Below are positions 1-6,753 of a stretch of DNA of 38,710 nt, piece after piece. The first letter of the stretch is position 1. Each line of letters begins with the position of its first letter. The position numbers were made by a program, and so were the translations under genes. Under the pieces are notes generated by a model. The model ran no database searches. It was given only the letters and a program-made list of their open reading frames with translations, and had not been told where the DNA came from. The DNA comes from Nanobdellota archaeon (GTDB taxonomy: Archaea > Nanobdellota > Nanobdellia > Woesearchaeales > UBA11576): assembly GCA_018830225.1 (NCBI GenBank), contig JAHJSS010000022.1:1-38710 (forward strand). Direction: 5' to 3'.

Positions 1-114
1 ATAAATTATATAGTTTTGCAAGGTTTTTTATCATGTGATTTATCCTGTGTATTGTTCTTCTCCTTCTGGCCCGTCATTGTTTCGATTTTCATTTCCGCTT
101 CTTTTTTCCGCAAT

Positions 115-124
115 TCTTTTATAC
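115..124 (+). promoter_or_regulatory. TATA box of cmk
   Basis: The sequence TCTTTTATAC is centred about 27 nt upstream of the cmk ATG at 147. No ribosome binding site precedes that ATG, so a leaderless transcript starting at or next to the start codon is likely. The sequence is seen; its role is inferred from the archaeal TATA position rule. Confidence 0.55.
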
Positions 125-146
125 AACGGTTAGTTGTTCTTCTTCC

Positions 147-707
147 ATGATCATAACTATTTCGGGGATGCCTGGTTCTGGCAAGACCACTGTCGCGAGG
201 ATGCTCTCTGAGCGGCTCAATCTGAATCATTACTACATGGGCGCGATAAGGAGGAAGATCGCTGAGGAGAGGGGCATCACCCTGAATGAGCTGAACAGGC
301 TTGGCGAGAAGGATCCTGAGTCTGACAAGGTTGTTGATGACCAGCTCATCAAGCTAGGCAAGACAGAGGACAACTTCATCGCAGAGGGCAGGACTGCTGC
401 GCATTTCATTCCCAACAGCATCAAGCTTTTCATCGCAGTCGACCTTGAGGAGGGCGCGAGGCGCATCATGAATGAGGTGGGTGATAAAGGCAACAGGAGG
501 AATGAGGAGGTAGCAGGCAATGTCAAGGACATGGCAAAGCTGCTGAAGGCGCGCATCGCCTCGGACAAGGTCAGGTACAAGAGATACTATGACATAGACA
601 TCTTTGACCCTGAGCTCTATGACCTGTGGATAGACACCACTGACATGACTCCTGAGCAGGTAGTTTCCCAGATACTCGCATTCATAGATGAGTGCCAGTG
701 CGCCTGA
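147..707 (+). CDS. cmk: cytidylate kinase (archaeal type)
   Basis: This cytosolic nucleoside monophosphate kinase phosphorylates CMP/dCMP with ATP in pyrimidine nucleotide recycling. The 186-residue length fits the short archaeal family. The P-loop GMPGSGKT sits at residues 7-14. AEGRTA (79-84) is a nucleotide-binding segment, and basic residues around 112-118 and 143-147 look like the LID arginines. The ATG at 147 lies about 27 nt from a TATA box and has no Shine-Dalgarno, which suggests leaderless translation. The stop codon lies inside a 9-bp direct repeat that flanks the structured element just downstream, so that element appears to have inserted exactly at the end of this gene without damaging it. 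Confidence 0.9.
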   Translation: MIITISGMPGSGKTTVARMLSERLNLNHYYMGAIRRKIAEERGITLNELNRLGEKDPESDKVVDDQLIKLGKTEDNFIAEGRTAAHFIPNSIKLFIAVDLEEGARRIMNEVGDKGNRRNEEVAGNVKDMAKLLKARIASDKVRYKRYYDIDIFDPELYDLWIDTTDMTPEQVVSQILAFIDECQCA

Positions 708-710
708 AAC

Positions 711-907
711 TGCTCTGTCCCAAGACTTGCTCTTGCGCAGCCACAACCGCCTAGCGAGCTGTGGACTGAACAGCAGAGAATGCCGCAGTTGGGCACCTTC
801 AAGCTGTGCTTGAAGGTCAGCGCCTACGGGGAAAGCGCAATAAGAAGCGGTTCAAGAATTGGTGCGAGCGCGGTTGTGGCTGTGCGAATGTGACTCTGAA
901 CAGAGCA
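711..907. mobile_element. structured intergenic element, family B copy 1
   Basis: A large imperfect palindrome fills the gap between cmk and the FKBP gene. The outer ends TGCTCTGT and ACAGAGCA pair. A perfect 13-bp inner stem lies at 738-750 (CAGCCACAACCGC) and 870-882, followed by CTAGCGAGCTG and closed by GCGAGCGCGG. An extra perfect 10-bp hairpin (ACCTTCAAGC, 795-817) is present only in this copy. GCCTGAAAC occurs at 702-710 and again at 908-916, as a target-site duplication would. The right repeat is part of a short CCTGAAA tandem, which weakens that reading. The core matches elements at 34538, 27650 and 36420. Confidence 0.65.
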
Positions 908-928
908 GCCTGAAACCTGAAACCAAAA

Positions 929-939
929 CTTTAAATATA
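929..939 (+). promoter_or_regulatory. TATA box of the FKBP gene
   Basis: CTTTAAATATA lies about 66 nt upstream of the ATG at 1000. It would give a leader of about 35-40 nt containing the GGAGGT ribosome binding site at 991-996. A second AT-rich stretch (TTTATAAAT, 972-980) is nearer and is an alternative. Confidence 0.45.
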
Positions 940-999
940 CTCCGTCAATCCTTACCCTTGTCCTTCTACGATTTATAAATCGAGGTAGAGGGAGGTAAA

Positions 1000-1749
1000 A
1001 TGGCTGAAAAGGTTAATAAAGGCGATTTTGTCGAATTGGATTACGTAGGTCTGCTTAAAGAGCCCAATGTAGTTTTTGACACTAATATCGCGGCTGTAGC
1101 AAAAAAAGAAGGGTTATTTGACCCTAAAATGACCTACGGACCTGTCTCTATTTGTATAGGCCAGGGCCAGATATTGCAGGGCCTTGACGCAAGCCTTGAG
1201 GGGCTTGAGATAGGCAAGGAAGCTGAGCTGCTGCTCCCTCCAGAGCGTGCCTTCGGCAGGAAGGACGGCAAGCTGATGAAGCTCGTACCCACGTCAGCGT
1301 TCAAGAAGCAGAACATCAACCCGGTCGTGGGTCTTCAGATAAACATTGACGGCATGGTCGGCACTGTGCGCACAGTCACCGGCGGCAGGACAGTGGTGGA
1401 TTTCAACCATCCTTTCGCAGGCAAGGAGATCATCTACAAGGTCACGATAAAGCGCAAGCTGACTGATGACAAGGAGAAGGTGATGGCCCTTGTCGAGCTC
1501 GCACTCAACCAGAAGAGGGATGCGATAGGCATCGACGTCAAGGAGGGCAAGGCGACCATCTCCATCAAGAAGGAGTTGCCTGAAGAGCTGCTCAACATGC
1601 TTAAGGAGAGGATAACCAAGCTCATGCCTTCGATAAAGTCCGTCGAGTTCAGGACAGAGAAGCCCGAGGGAAAGACAGATGCAAAGAAGAAGGAGCAGCC
1701 TGCCAAGACTGCAAAGCCTGCAGAGAAGCAGGAGCATAAGGATGCTTAA
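1000..1749 (+). CDS. FKBP-type peptidyl-prolyl isomerase, long archaeal form
   Basis: This is a cis-trans prolyl isomerase and chaperone of the SlyD/archaeal FKBP26 type. Residues 1-155 hold the FKBP fold with an inserted chaperone flap: GDFVELDYVG at the start, GQGQILQGLDASLEGLEIG as the conserved FKBP core, then the insert around PERAFG, and the return strand FNHPFAGKEIIYKV. Residues about 155-222 form the extra C-terminal domain of long archaeal FKBPs. The last 25 residues are a Lys/Ala/Pro-rich tail. GGAGGT at 991-996 sets the ATG at 1000. The protein is probably cytosolic because no signal peptide is seen. It is transcribed toward ftsZ but has its own stop and a new promoter follows, so co-transcription is uncertain. 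Confidence 0.88.
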   Translation: MAEKVNKGDFVELDYVGLLKEPNVVFDTNIAAVAKKEGLFDPKMTYGPVSICIGQGQILQGLDASLEGLEIGKEAELLLPPERAFGRKDGKLMKLVPTSAFKKQNINPVVGLQINIDGMVGTVRTVTGGRTVVDFNHPFAGKEIIYKVTIKRKLTDDKEKVMALVELALNQKRDAIGIDVKEGKATISIKKELPEELLNMLKERITKLMPSIKSVEFRTEKPEGKTDAKKKEQPAKTAKPAEKQEHKDA

Positions 1750-1762
1750 AAGCCTTGAAAAA

Positions 1763-1773
1763 AGCTTTATATA
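1763..1773 (+). promoter_or_regulatory. TATA box of the ftsZ operon
   Basis: AGCTTTATATA lies about 95 nt upstream of the chosen ftsZ start. Transcription would begin near 1795, giving a leader of about 65 nt that includes the GAGGTG before the ATG at 1862. Confidence 0.5.
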
Positions 1774-1861
1774 GCTGGTTACTTTTTGATTGTCAAACAG
1801 GAAGTCGAGAAAGAGGTGCTGATGAGACGCCTGTCAGGTGTTTCAATTGAGTGAGGTGGAC

Positions 1862-3046
1862 ATGTTGGACAGCTTTATTCGGGAGGCAACCCAGAGGATC
1901 GAGCAGCAGGAGGTCGTTGCGAAACCTGTTCATGCGGAGCAGGAGCACGCGCACGTCCCCCAGTCTAGGGCATCAAAATCGCACGCGCCGTCCATTATGG
2001 ACGAGGTCGACGCAGAGCTTGCCGCGCTTCTCGTGAAGCAGATGGCGAGGATAAAGGTCGTCGGCGTAGGCGGCGCAGGCAACAACACGATCAATAGGAT
2101 AACAGAGATCGGCGTCAAGGGCGCTGAGATAATCGCGGTCAATACAGATGCGCAGGACCTGCTCTATGCCAACGCGAAGAAGAAGATACTCATCGGCAGG
2201 GAGATAACAGGAGGTCTTGGCGCTGGCTCGCAGCCTAAGATCGGCGAGGAGGCTGCCAAGGAGAACGAAGCTGACCTGAGGCGTGTGCTCCAGGAGTCTG
2301 ACCTGGTCTTCGTGACCTGCGGGCTTGGCGGAGGGACAGGCACCGGTGCCGCTCCGGTCATAGCTGATGTCGGCAAGAAGGTGGGTGCGCTTGTCGTCGG
2401 TGTCGTCACGCTTCCATTCGCGATGGAGGGCCAGAGGCGTTACGAGAACGCTGTCGTAGGCCTTGAGAAGCTTGAGAACATCGTCGATACGCTCATAGTC
2501 ATACCGAATGACAAGCTCCTTGAGCTTGCTCCTGACCTTCCGCTCCAGACAGCGTTCAAGGTCGTGGATGAAATACTCGCTAATGCCGTTAAGGGCATCG
2601 CAGAGCTGATAACCAAGGCAGGCCTTGTGAACCTGGACTTTGCGGACATCCGCACTGTCATGGGCAAGGGCGGTGTCGCTCTAATCGGCGTGGGAGAGTC
2701 CGACTCTGAGAACCGCGCTGTCGAGGCTGTCGAGAAGGCGATAAACAACCCGTTGCTGGATGTGGACATCAGCGGCGCTAATGGCGCGCTGATAAACATC
2801 TGCGGCGGGCCTGACATGACGCTCGAGGAGGCCAGGAAGATCGTGGAGACGATCTCTGACAAGCTTGACCCTGACGCGAAGGTGATCTGGGGCGCGCAGA
2901 TATCAGAGGACCTCCATGACACTATAAGGATCCTGCTCATAGTGACCGGCGTGCGGTCGACGCAGATATTCGGTCCTGAGAGGAAGGTCTCTGACAAGAA
3001 GAGGCGCGAGATGGAGACTGAGCTCGGCATCGAGTTCATCGACTGA
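1862..3046 (+). CDS. ftsZ: cell division GTPase FtsZ
   Basis: FtsZ is a tubulin-like GTPase that polymerises into the cytokinetic ring. A 394-residue protein is read from the ATG at 1862, which has GAGGTG just upstream. An in-frame GTG at 1838 would add eight residues. The GTPase core starts at about residue 63 after a polar extension. The phosphate and nucleotide loops are GGAGNNTINR (70-79), NTDAQ (94-98) and the tubulin signature GGGTGTGAAP (156-165). The synergy (T7) loop NLDFADIRTVM keeps the acidic catalytic residues. The C-terminus is short, ending around ELGIEFID, which resembles the conserved archaeal FtsZ tail. It heads the common archaeal order ftsZ-secE-spt5. Confidence 0.97.
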   Translation: MLDSFIREATQRIEQQEVVAKPVHAEQEHAHVPQSRASKSHAPSIMDEVDAELAALLVKQMARIKVVGVGGAGNNTINRITEIGVKGAEIIAVNTDAQDLLYANAKKKILIGREITGGLGAGSQPKIGEEAAKENEADLRRVLQESDLVFVTCGLGGGTGTGAAPVIADVGKKVGALVVGVVTLPFAMEGQRRYENAVVGLEKLENIVDTLIVIPNDKLLELAPDLPLQTAFKVVDEILANAVKGIAELITKAGLVNLDFADIRTVMGKGGVALIGVGESDSENRAVEAVEKAINNPLLDVDISGANGALINICGGPDMTLEEARKIVETISDKLDPDAKVIWGAQISEDLHDTIRILLIVTGVRSTQIFGPERKVSDKKRREMETELGIEFID

Positions 3047-3084
3047 GCGGTCGGCGGATAATCAAACATCAAGAGGGAATCAAT

Positions 3085-3270
3085 ATGGATGTCGCATCAT
3101 GGCCTGGAAGGATAAAGATATATTTGCTGGAATGCAGGCGAGTGCTTAAGATAACCAAGAAGCCTACTACTGAGGAGTTCAAGACCATCGTGAAGGTGTC
3201 AGGTCTGGGCATACTTCTTATCGGTTTCGTGGGCTTCCTCATAGTGATGGTCAAGGAGCTGCTTTTGTAA
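3085..3270 (+). CDS. secE: preprotein translocase subunit SecE/Sec61-gamma
   Basis: This 61-residue single-span membrane protein is part of the SecYE translocation channel. An amphipathic N-terminal helix with the typical RVLKITKKPTTEEF segment is followed by one hydrophobic span (about residues 37-57, GLGILLIGFVGFLIVMV). The ATG at 3085 is preceded by GAGGGA. Its place between ftsZ and spt5 is the classic archaeal arrangement and supports the call for such a short protein. Confidence 0.92.
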   Translation: MDVASWPGRIKIYLLECRRVLKITKKPTTEEFKTIVKVSGLGILLIGFVGFLIVMVKELLL

Positions 3271-3293
3271 AAAAGAGGTAAGGGTAGTTGAAA

Positions 3294-4109
3294 ATGGGCG
3301 ATGAGATTCAGGAAAAACCAGAAGAGATGGTAGAAGAGAAGATGGAAGAGAAGACTGAAGATAACATGGAAGATACTATTGCTGGTGCTGCAGGAGAGAC
3401 TGTTGTCAATGATTCTGACAATGGTTCAGGGGATGATTCTGATGACGGGGCCTACGTGAGTGAGGCTTCAGGTCAGGTCGTCGAGAAGCCGTCTGATTAC
3501 TACAGCGATGAAAAGGAGCCTGCGAAGAAGGCCAAGCCTAAGAGAGAGAAGAAAGAGAAGAGAGAGAAGAGAGAGAAGAGAGAGAAGAAAGAGAAGAAGC
3601 CTGAGGAAGAGGAAGGCAAGGAAGAGGATAAGCCTGCCGCAGAGGAGAAGAAGTCAGGCCCTAAGATATTCGCTCTCCGCACGACAGCCAACAGGGAAGA
3701 CCAGGTCATGGATTTCGTGACCAGCAATGTGGTGAAGAAAGGGGTTGAGGTCTTCTCAGTCATAAGGCCCCACGGCATGAGGGGTTACATATTCCTGGAG
3801 GCCAGGTCCAAGCTCGACGCAGAGCAGGCGGTCCACGGCATACCTTACGCAAGGGGGATACTTCCTAAGGAGATCGACTACAGCGAGATGGAGCACATGA
3901 TCGAGCCGGTCAAGCGCGAGCTCAGCATAAGGAAGAACGACATCGTCGAGATCATATCCGGCCCGTTCAAGCGCGAGACAGCGAAGATAACAAGGATCGA
4001 CGAGCAGAAGGAGGAAGTCGTTGTCGAGCTCGTCGAGGCCGCAGTCCCGATCCCCATAACCTTGAAGATAGACGCTGTCAAGGTCATCAGGAGAGACACT
4101 GAGGACTGA
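3294..4109 (+). CDS. spt5: transcription elongation factor Spt5 with long charged N-terminal extension
   Basis: Spt5 binds the RNA polymerase clamp with Spt4 and increases processivity. The NGN domain begins near residue 124 (PKIFALRTTANREDQVMDFV) and includes the typical GYIFLEA strand. A KOW domain follows from about 210 (KNDIVEIISGPFKRETAKI). Archaeal Spt5 is usually about 150 residues; here about 120 extra residues precede the NGN domain, first acidic (EEK, DDSDD) and then a tandem Lys/Arg/Glu repeat. The ATG at 3294 is chosen, but an in-frame TTG at 3288 has better spacing from GAGGT (3275-3279). It follows secE by 23 nt in the same operon. Confidence 0.93.
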   Translation: MGDEIQEKPEEMVEEKMEEKTEDNMEDTIAGAAGETVVNDSDNGSGDDSDDGAYVSEASGQVVEKPSDYYSDEKEPAKKAKPKREKKEKREKREKREKKEKKPEEEEGKEEDKPAAEEKKSGPKIFALRTTANREDQVMDFVTSNVVKKGVEVFSVIRPHGMRGYIFLEARSKLDAEQAVHGIPYARGILPKEIDYSEMEHMIEPVKRELSIRKNDIVEIISGPFKRETAKITRIDEQKEEVVVELVEAAVPIPITLKIDAVKVIRRDTED

Positions 4110-4341
4110 ATCTTTTTCATGTTTTTTCATTGGCGACAATAGCAAAACAAGAACAGAACCGGTTGCCCGTTTGTACGAGCAGCAGATTTACACGGTCAAG
4201 TCATGTCCGCGAACAGAAATGCGGAAGGTGATGCGGCTCGTGTGGCTGAGCGAGCGTAGCGAGCGAATGCCGCACTCGCGTGCCAGCTGAGCGTGCAGCT
4301 GCGGGAATCCAACACAGGTCTGCCTGTGGGAGATGATGGAA
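4110..4341 (+). promoter_or_regulatory. spt5-rpl11 intergenic leader with several hairpins
   Basis: Poly-T stretches at 4112-4129 could terminate spt5 transcription. Downstream are consecutive potential hairpins. GTGTGGC and GCCGCAC enclose GAGCGAGCGTAGCGAGCG (about 4239-4276). CAGCT and AGCTG pair around GAGCGTGC. CACAGG and CCTGTG pair around TCTG, ending only a few nt before the L11 start codons. No clear TATA box was found. This could be an rpl11 leader, since some ribosomal protein leaders act in autoregulation, or another structured intergenic element; it does not share the motifs of families A or B. Confidence 0.35.
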
Positions 4342-5058
4342 ATGGGAAAGGAATCAGTTGATGTGTTGATTGAGGGCGGCAAGGCGACTGCTGCTCCGCC
4401 GTTGGGTCCTGCTTTGGGCCCTCTGGGAGTGAATATAGGCAAGGTCGTCGCTGACATAAACAAGAAGACCGAGTCTTTCAAGGGCATGCAGGTGCCTGTC
4501 AAGGTCACTGTCGACAGTTCTACCAAGGAGTATGAGATAACAGTCGGTACTCCGCCTGCTTCTGCGCTCATAAAGAAAGAGGCAGGGATAGAGAAGGGTG
4601 CGGCGAACCCGAAGACAGAGAAGGTCGCTGACCTGAGTGTAGAGCAGATCATCAAGATTGCTAAGATGAAGGAGGATGCCCTGCTCGGCAAGAACCTGAA
4701 GCAGAAGGTCAAGGAGGTCATAGGGACCTGCCAGGCGATGGGCGTGCTTGTGGAAGGCATGATTGCGCACGACGCCATCAATGCGGTGAACGAAGGCAAG
4801 TTTGACGCGGAGATCAAGGCAGAGAAGACCGAGCTCACTGTTGAGGAGAAGAAGAAGCTCGATGAGGAGAGGAAGAAGCTCCAGGAAGAGCTCAAGGTAA
4901 GGAAGGATGAGTTCATGACAAAGGCCAAGAACATCCTCGCGAGCCTGGAAGGCAAGCCTTCTTCCGAGAAGCGTAAGAAGCTCGAGGAGGCAGAGATCCC
5001 TGCGCCTATCATACAGGAGTTGGTGCCTGCCGAGAAGGAAGAGAAGGGAAAGAAATAA
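4342..5058 (+). CDS. rpl11: large ribosomal subunit protein uL11 with C-terminal extension
   Basis: L11 forms the GTPase-associated stalk base on 23S rRNA. The N-terminal domain has the family signature for the proline-rich linker (APPLGPALGPLGVN, near residue 18), and the RNA-binding C-terminal domain spans about 70-150. Residues about 155-238 are extra: a strongly charged, probably coiled-coil tail ending in a Lys-rich stretch, so the protein is roughly 80 residues longer than usual. ATGs at 4333, 4336 and 4342 are in frame. GGGAG at 4328-4332 is properly spaced only from 4342. The genes that usually follow (L1, L10, L12) are absent here. Confidence 0.93.
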   Translation: MGKESVDVLIEGGKATAAPPLGPALGPLGVNIGKVVADINKKTESFKGMQVPVKVTVDSSTKEYEITVGTPPASALIKKEAGIEKGAANPKTEKVADLSVEQIIKIAKMKEDALLGKNLKQKVKEVIGTCQAMGVLVEGMIAHDAINAVNEGKFDAEIKAEKTELTVEEKKKLDEERKKLQEELKVRKDEFMTKAKNILASLEGKPSSEKRKKLEEAEIPAPIIQELVPAEKEEKGKK

Positions 5059-5099
5059 TTTTTTAATCTCTTTTTTTATCCTTTTTCTTGTTTTTTATC
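5059..5099 (+). terminator. poly-T terminator after rpl11
   Basis: Four T runs of five to seven bases within 41 nt directly follow the stop codon. This matches the intrinsic U-tract termination signal of archaeal RNA polymerase. Confidence 0.55.
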
Positions 5100-5103
5100 T
5101 CTT

Positions 5104-5282
5104 CAGCAGCGCCGCCGTGAATATGTGCAGGCGCTTTGGATTAATACTCTCTTCCGGCAGGGGGATGTCCTGTTTCCGAATCGAAGATTCGGTAACAATT
5201 CGTAAATCCACAGGATTTTCGAATCTTACGGGGATGCCGGACCAGCGCAATAACAGCAGACGCCGAGCCTCACGCGGCGCTG
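5104..5282. repeat. structured intergenic element, family A copy 1
   Basis: The ends form a long inverted repeat: CAGCAGCGCCGCCGTGA at 5104-5120 pairs with TCACGCGGCGCTG at 5270-5282, leaving a bulged C. Inside the stem ATATGTGCAGGCGC faces ACGCCGAGC. The family motif is split: GGGGGATGTCC at 5160-5170 and CTTACGGGG at 5225-5233, with an insert carrying a perfect 7-bp hairpin (CCGAATC, 5176-5192). This element occupies most of the 343-base gap between rpl11 and the next gene. No protein-coding sequence is supported here. Confidence 0.6.
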
Positions 5283-5370
5283 TGAAATCAAAAGCTGAAC
5301 AAGCGTATTTTTTCACGTTTCATGTTTTCTTATAACCATTTGCGAAAGGGTAAAATTCGTCACCCCGCGG

Positions 5371-5380
5371 TTTTATATAT
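5371..5380 (+). promoter_or_regulatory. TATA box of the DUF155 gene
   Basis: TTTTATATAT is centred about 26 nt upstream of the ATG at 5402, and no Shine-Dalgarno is present. A leaderless start is the simplest reading. Confidence 0.6.
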
Positions 5381-5401
5381 CGCGCGCCCGTATTTTCCCT
5401 C

Positions 5402-6193
5402 ATGGCGCACCGTCTGAAGGCGATATACATTGCGAAGGAATTGCCTATATCCAAGCTAAAGAGGGCGCTGGACTTCAGCGAGGTCTCCTTGACAAGGGAG
5501 ACAGCGGTCTACCGCCTGGACGGGACTGTGCTGTACGCTTATTCTTTCGGTTCGATAGTCTTGGTCGACTGCCCTGCTGACAGGGAGAATGAGGTGTTCG
5601 CCAAGCTTGCCGCAGCAGGGATGATGCTGAAGGAGAGGCCGTTGACAGAGGAGTACTCTGTCATCGAGGACCCGAAGGCGAGGAATTTTGCGGTCAGCAG
5701 TTCCTGCGTCGCTGTCAGGAAGCTGGAGCAGGGCATGATGAAGGTCGTCGCGAGGGTGCTTGCGCAGTCTGTGGCCCTTGAGAGTTATGAGGAGGAGTTT
5801 GACCGGATTGAGGAGAGGTTCACTGAGCTCAACCAGGAGCTCGAGAGGCGGGGCAGGATAGGCCTGTCGAGCAGGGAAGTGATGAGGATGATCGCGAGGA
5901 ACAACACTGTTGTCAAGGAGATAGTCTCTGGCATCGGCGTGCTTGACAAGCCCGAGTCTGCCTGGGACAGCCAGCTGATCGACGCGCTCCACGATAAGCT
6001 CTCTGACGAGTTCGAGCTCCAGGAGAGGTTCCAGAACCTGGACTCCAAGATAGATTTTGTCCAGGAGAACTACAAGGTCTTCCTCGAGAGCCTGAGGAGC
6101 AGGTACGAGGCCAAGCTCGAGTGGATCATAATAATCCTTATCGCTCTTGAGATAATCCTGTTTGTCTATGATCTTTTTCCCTTCGGTGGCTAG
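5402..6193 (+). CDS. RMD1/DUF155-family membrane-anchored protein
   Basis: The 263-residue protein matches the overall plan of the YagE/RMD1/RMND1 (DUF155) family. An N-terminal alpha/beta part has the typical YSFGSIVLVDCP strand. A long helical, coiled-coil middle runs from about residue 110 to 235. One C-terminal span at about 238-257 (LEWIIIILIALEIILFVYDL) carries the family's Leu-Glu then Ile-rich signature. It is probably anchored to the membrane by the C-terminus with the bulk in the cytosol. Eukaryotic relatives act in mitochondrial translation or sporulation; the archaeal role is unknown. It appears monocistronic, between structured element A1 and convergent small genes. Confidence 0.72.
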   Translation: MAHRLKAIYIAKELPISKLKRALDFSEVSLTRETAVYRLDGTVLYAYSFGSIVLVDCPADRENEVFAKLAAAGMMLKERPLTEEYSVIEDPKARNFAVSSSCVAVRKLEQGMMKVVARVLAQSVALESYEEEFDRIEERFTELNQELERRGRIGLSSREVMRMIARNNTVVKEIVSGIGVLDKPESAWDSQLIDALHDKLSDEFELQERFQNLDSKIDFVQENYKVFLESLRSRYEAKLEWIIIILIALEIILFVYDLFPFGG

Positions 6194-6199
6194 AAACAG

Positions 6200-6337
6200 T
6201 CAGTAGTCGAAGTCGTCCACTTCAGAGTCTTCCAGGTCGTCGTCCTCGTCCTCTTCTTCGTTCTCGTCGTATTCCTCTTCTTCGGACAAGGTTTCGTCGT
6301 CTTCAAGCTTCTGGTTTTCCCATTTGAACTCTGCCAT
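6200..6337 (-). CDS. very acidic 45-residue protein
   Basis: A short ORF (starts MAEFKWENQKLEDDE, ends DDFDY) follows the zinc-ribbon gene by eight bases, with GGGAG just upstream of its ATG. More than half of its residues are Asp or Glu and no fold is predicted. A well-placed ribosome binding site and tight spacing support translation as the second gene of a two-gene unit. It is the kind of small acidic protein that could act as a subunit or tail-like partner of a nucleic-acid enzyme, but no function can be assigned. It converges on the DUF155 gene, with six bases between their stops. Confidence 0.6.
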   Translation of the reverse strand: MAEFKWENQKLEDDETLSEEEEYDENEEEDEDDDLEDSEVDDFDY

Positions 6338-6345
6338 GGACTCCC

Positions 6346-6477
6346 TCAGTATGCGTACTTGTGCTCAGAGATGAAGTCTGCCCCGCATTCCGGGCAGTAC
6401 TCTGCATCCTCCTCTATCTCAGAACCGCAGATGTTGCATTCCTTTAGCGGAATCTTGGGCTTTTTATCACCCGCCAT
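6346..6477 (-). CDS. 43-residue zinc-ribbon protein
   Basis: The ORF starts MAGDKKPKIPLKECNICGSE and has two CxxC knuckles (CNIC at 14-17 and CPEC at 28-31), 10 residues apart, the pattern of a minimal zinc ribbon. A TATA-like ATTTAAATA lies about 28 nt upstream on this strand (6501-6512), which suggests a leaderless or very short leader mRNA. Stand-alone ribbons of this size are common in archaea as RNA polymerase, ribosome or tRNA-enzyme accessory proteins; nothing here narrows it further. It is followed directly by the acidic gene. Confidence 0.72.
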   Translation of the reverse strand: MAGDKKPKIPLKECNICGSEIEEDAEYCPECGADFISEHKYAY

Positions 6478-6500
6478 TTTCGCTCATTCTTAGGGTATCT

Positions 6501-6512
6501 GCATATTTAAAT
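6501..6512 (-). promoter_or_regulatory. TATA box of the zinc-ribbon/acidic gene pair
   Basis: On the minus strand GATTTAAATATG lies about 28 nt upstream of the zinc-ribbon ATG at 6477. Confidence 0.5.
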
Positions 6513-6534
6513 CTTTCTTGGGCATTTTTTCCAG

Positions 6535-6545
6535 GTTTATAAATG
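6535..6545 (+). promoter_or_regulatory. TATA-like box upstream of structured element A2
   Basis: GTTTATAAATG lies about 21-25 nt before the first paired base of the inverted repeat at 6561. This is the distance expected for an archaeal start site, so the element could be transcribed from its own promoter. No protein start of any credibility follows. Confidence 0.35.
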
Positions 6546-6557
6546 TGTTTCCTGCCA

Positions 6558-6718
6558 TATGGTTGGTGCGAAAATGTGCAGCGCCTCTGTTGCGAGCACC
6601 CTTTGCCAGATCATTGCGCGAGGCGGGGGATGTCCCTTACGGGGTGCCGAGCAATCGTCAGATTGGTCGTGGTGCGAGCCGGCGCTGCCGAGCGAAGCGA
6701 GAATTTCGCACCAACCTC
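6558..6718. repeat. structured intergenic element, family A copy 2
   Basis: The inverted repeat GGTTGGTGCGAAA (6561-6573) pairs perfectly with TTTCGCACCAACC (6703-6715). The internal sequence keeps the family features: AATGTGCAGCGCC near the 5' arm, GGCGCTGCCGAGC near the 3' arm, and the uninterrupted motif GGGGGATGTCC then CTTACGGGG at 6625-6644. TCCTGCCA occurs directly outside both ends (6550-6557 and 6719-6726), as an 8-bp target duplication would. It fills the gap between the zinc-ribbon gene and the end of dtdA. Confidence 0.62.
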
Positions 6719-6753
6719 TCCTGCCAGAAATCGTTCTCAGGATAAGGGCGGAT

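Noticed and set aside
6-92. A 28-codon minus-strand frame starting MKIETMTGQKEKNN near the left edge
   Set aside because: A TATA-like sequence can be read upstream, but it is the same AT-rich stretch used by cmk, and the peptide is short with no supporting features.
711-907. Element B1 as a tRNA-like or known riboswitch
   Set aside because: GCGGTTCAAGAATTGG looks faintly like a T-arm, but no matching acceptor, D or anticodon arms are present, and the same segment recurs in other family B copies.
2440-3072. A 210-codon minus-strand frame opposite ftsZ
   Set aside because: Ser/Thr/Met-rich translation of the complement of a conserved gene; no promoter or ribosome binding site seen.
5117-5335. 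A 72-codon plus-strand frame inside family A copy 1
   Set aside because: It covers the inverted repeats and hairpins of the element, and the frame is not preserved in the other copies.
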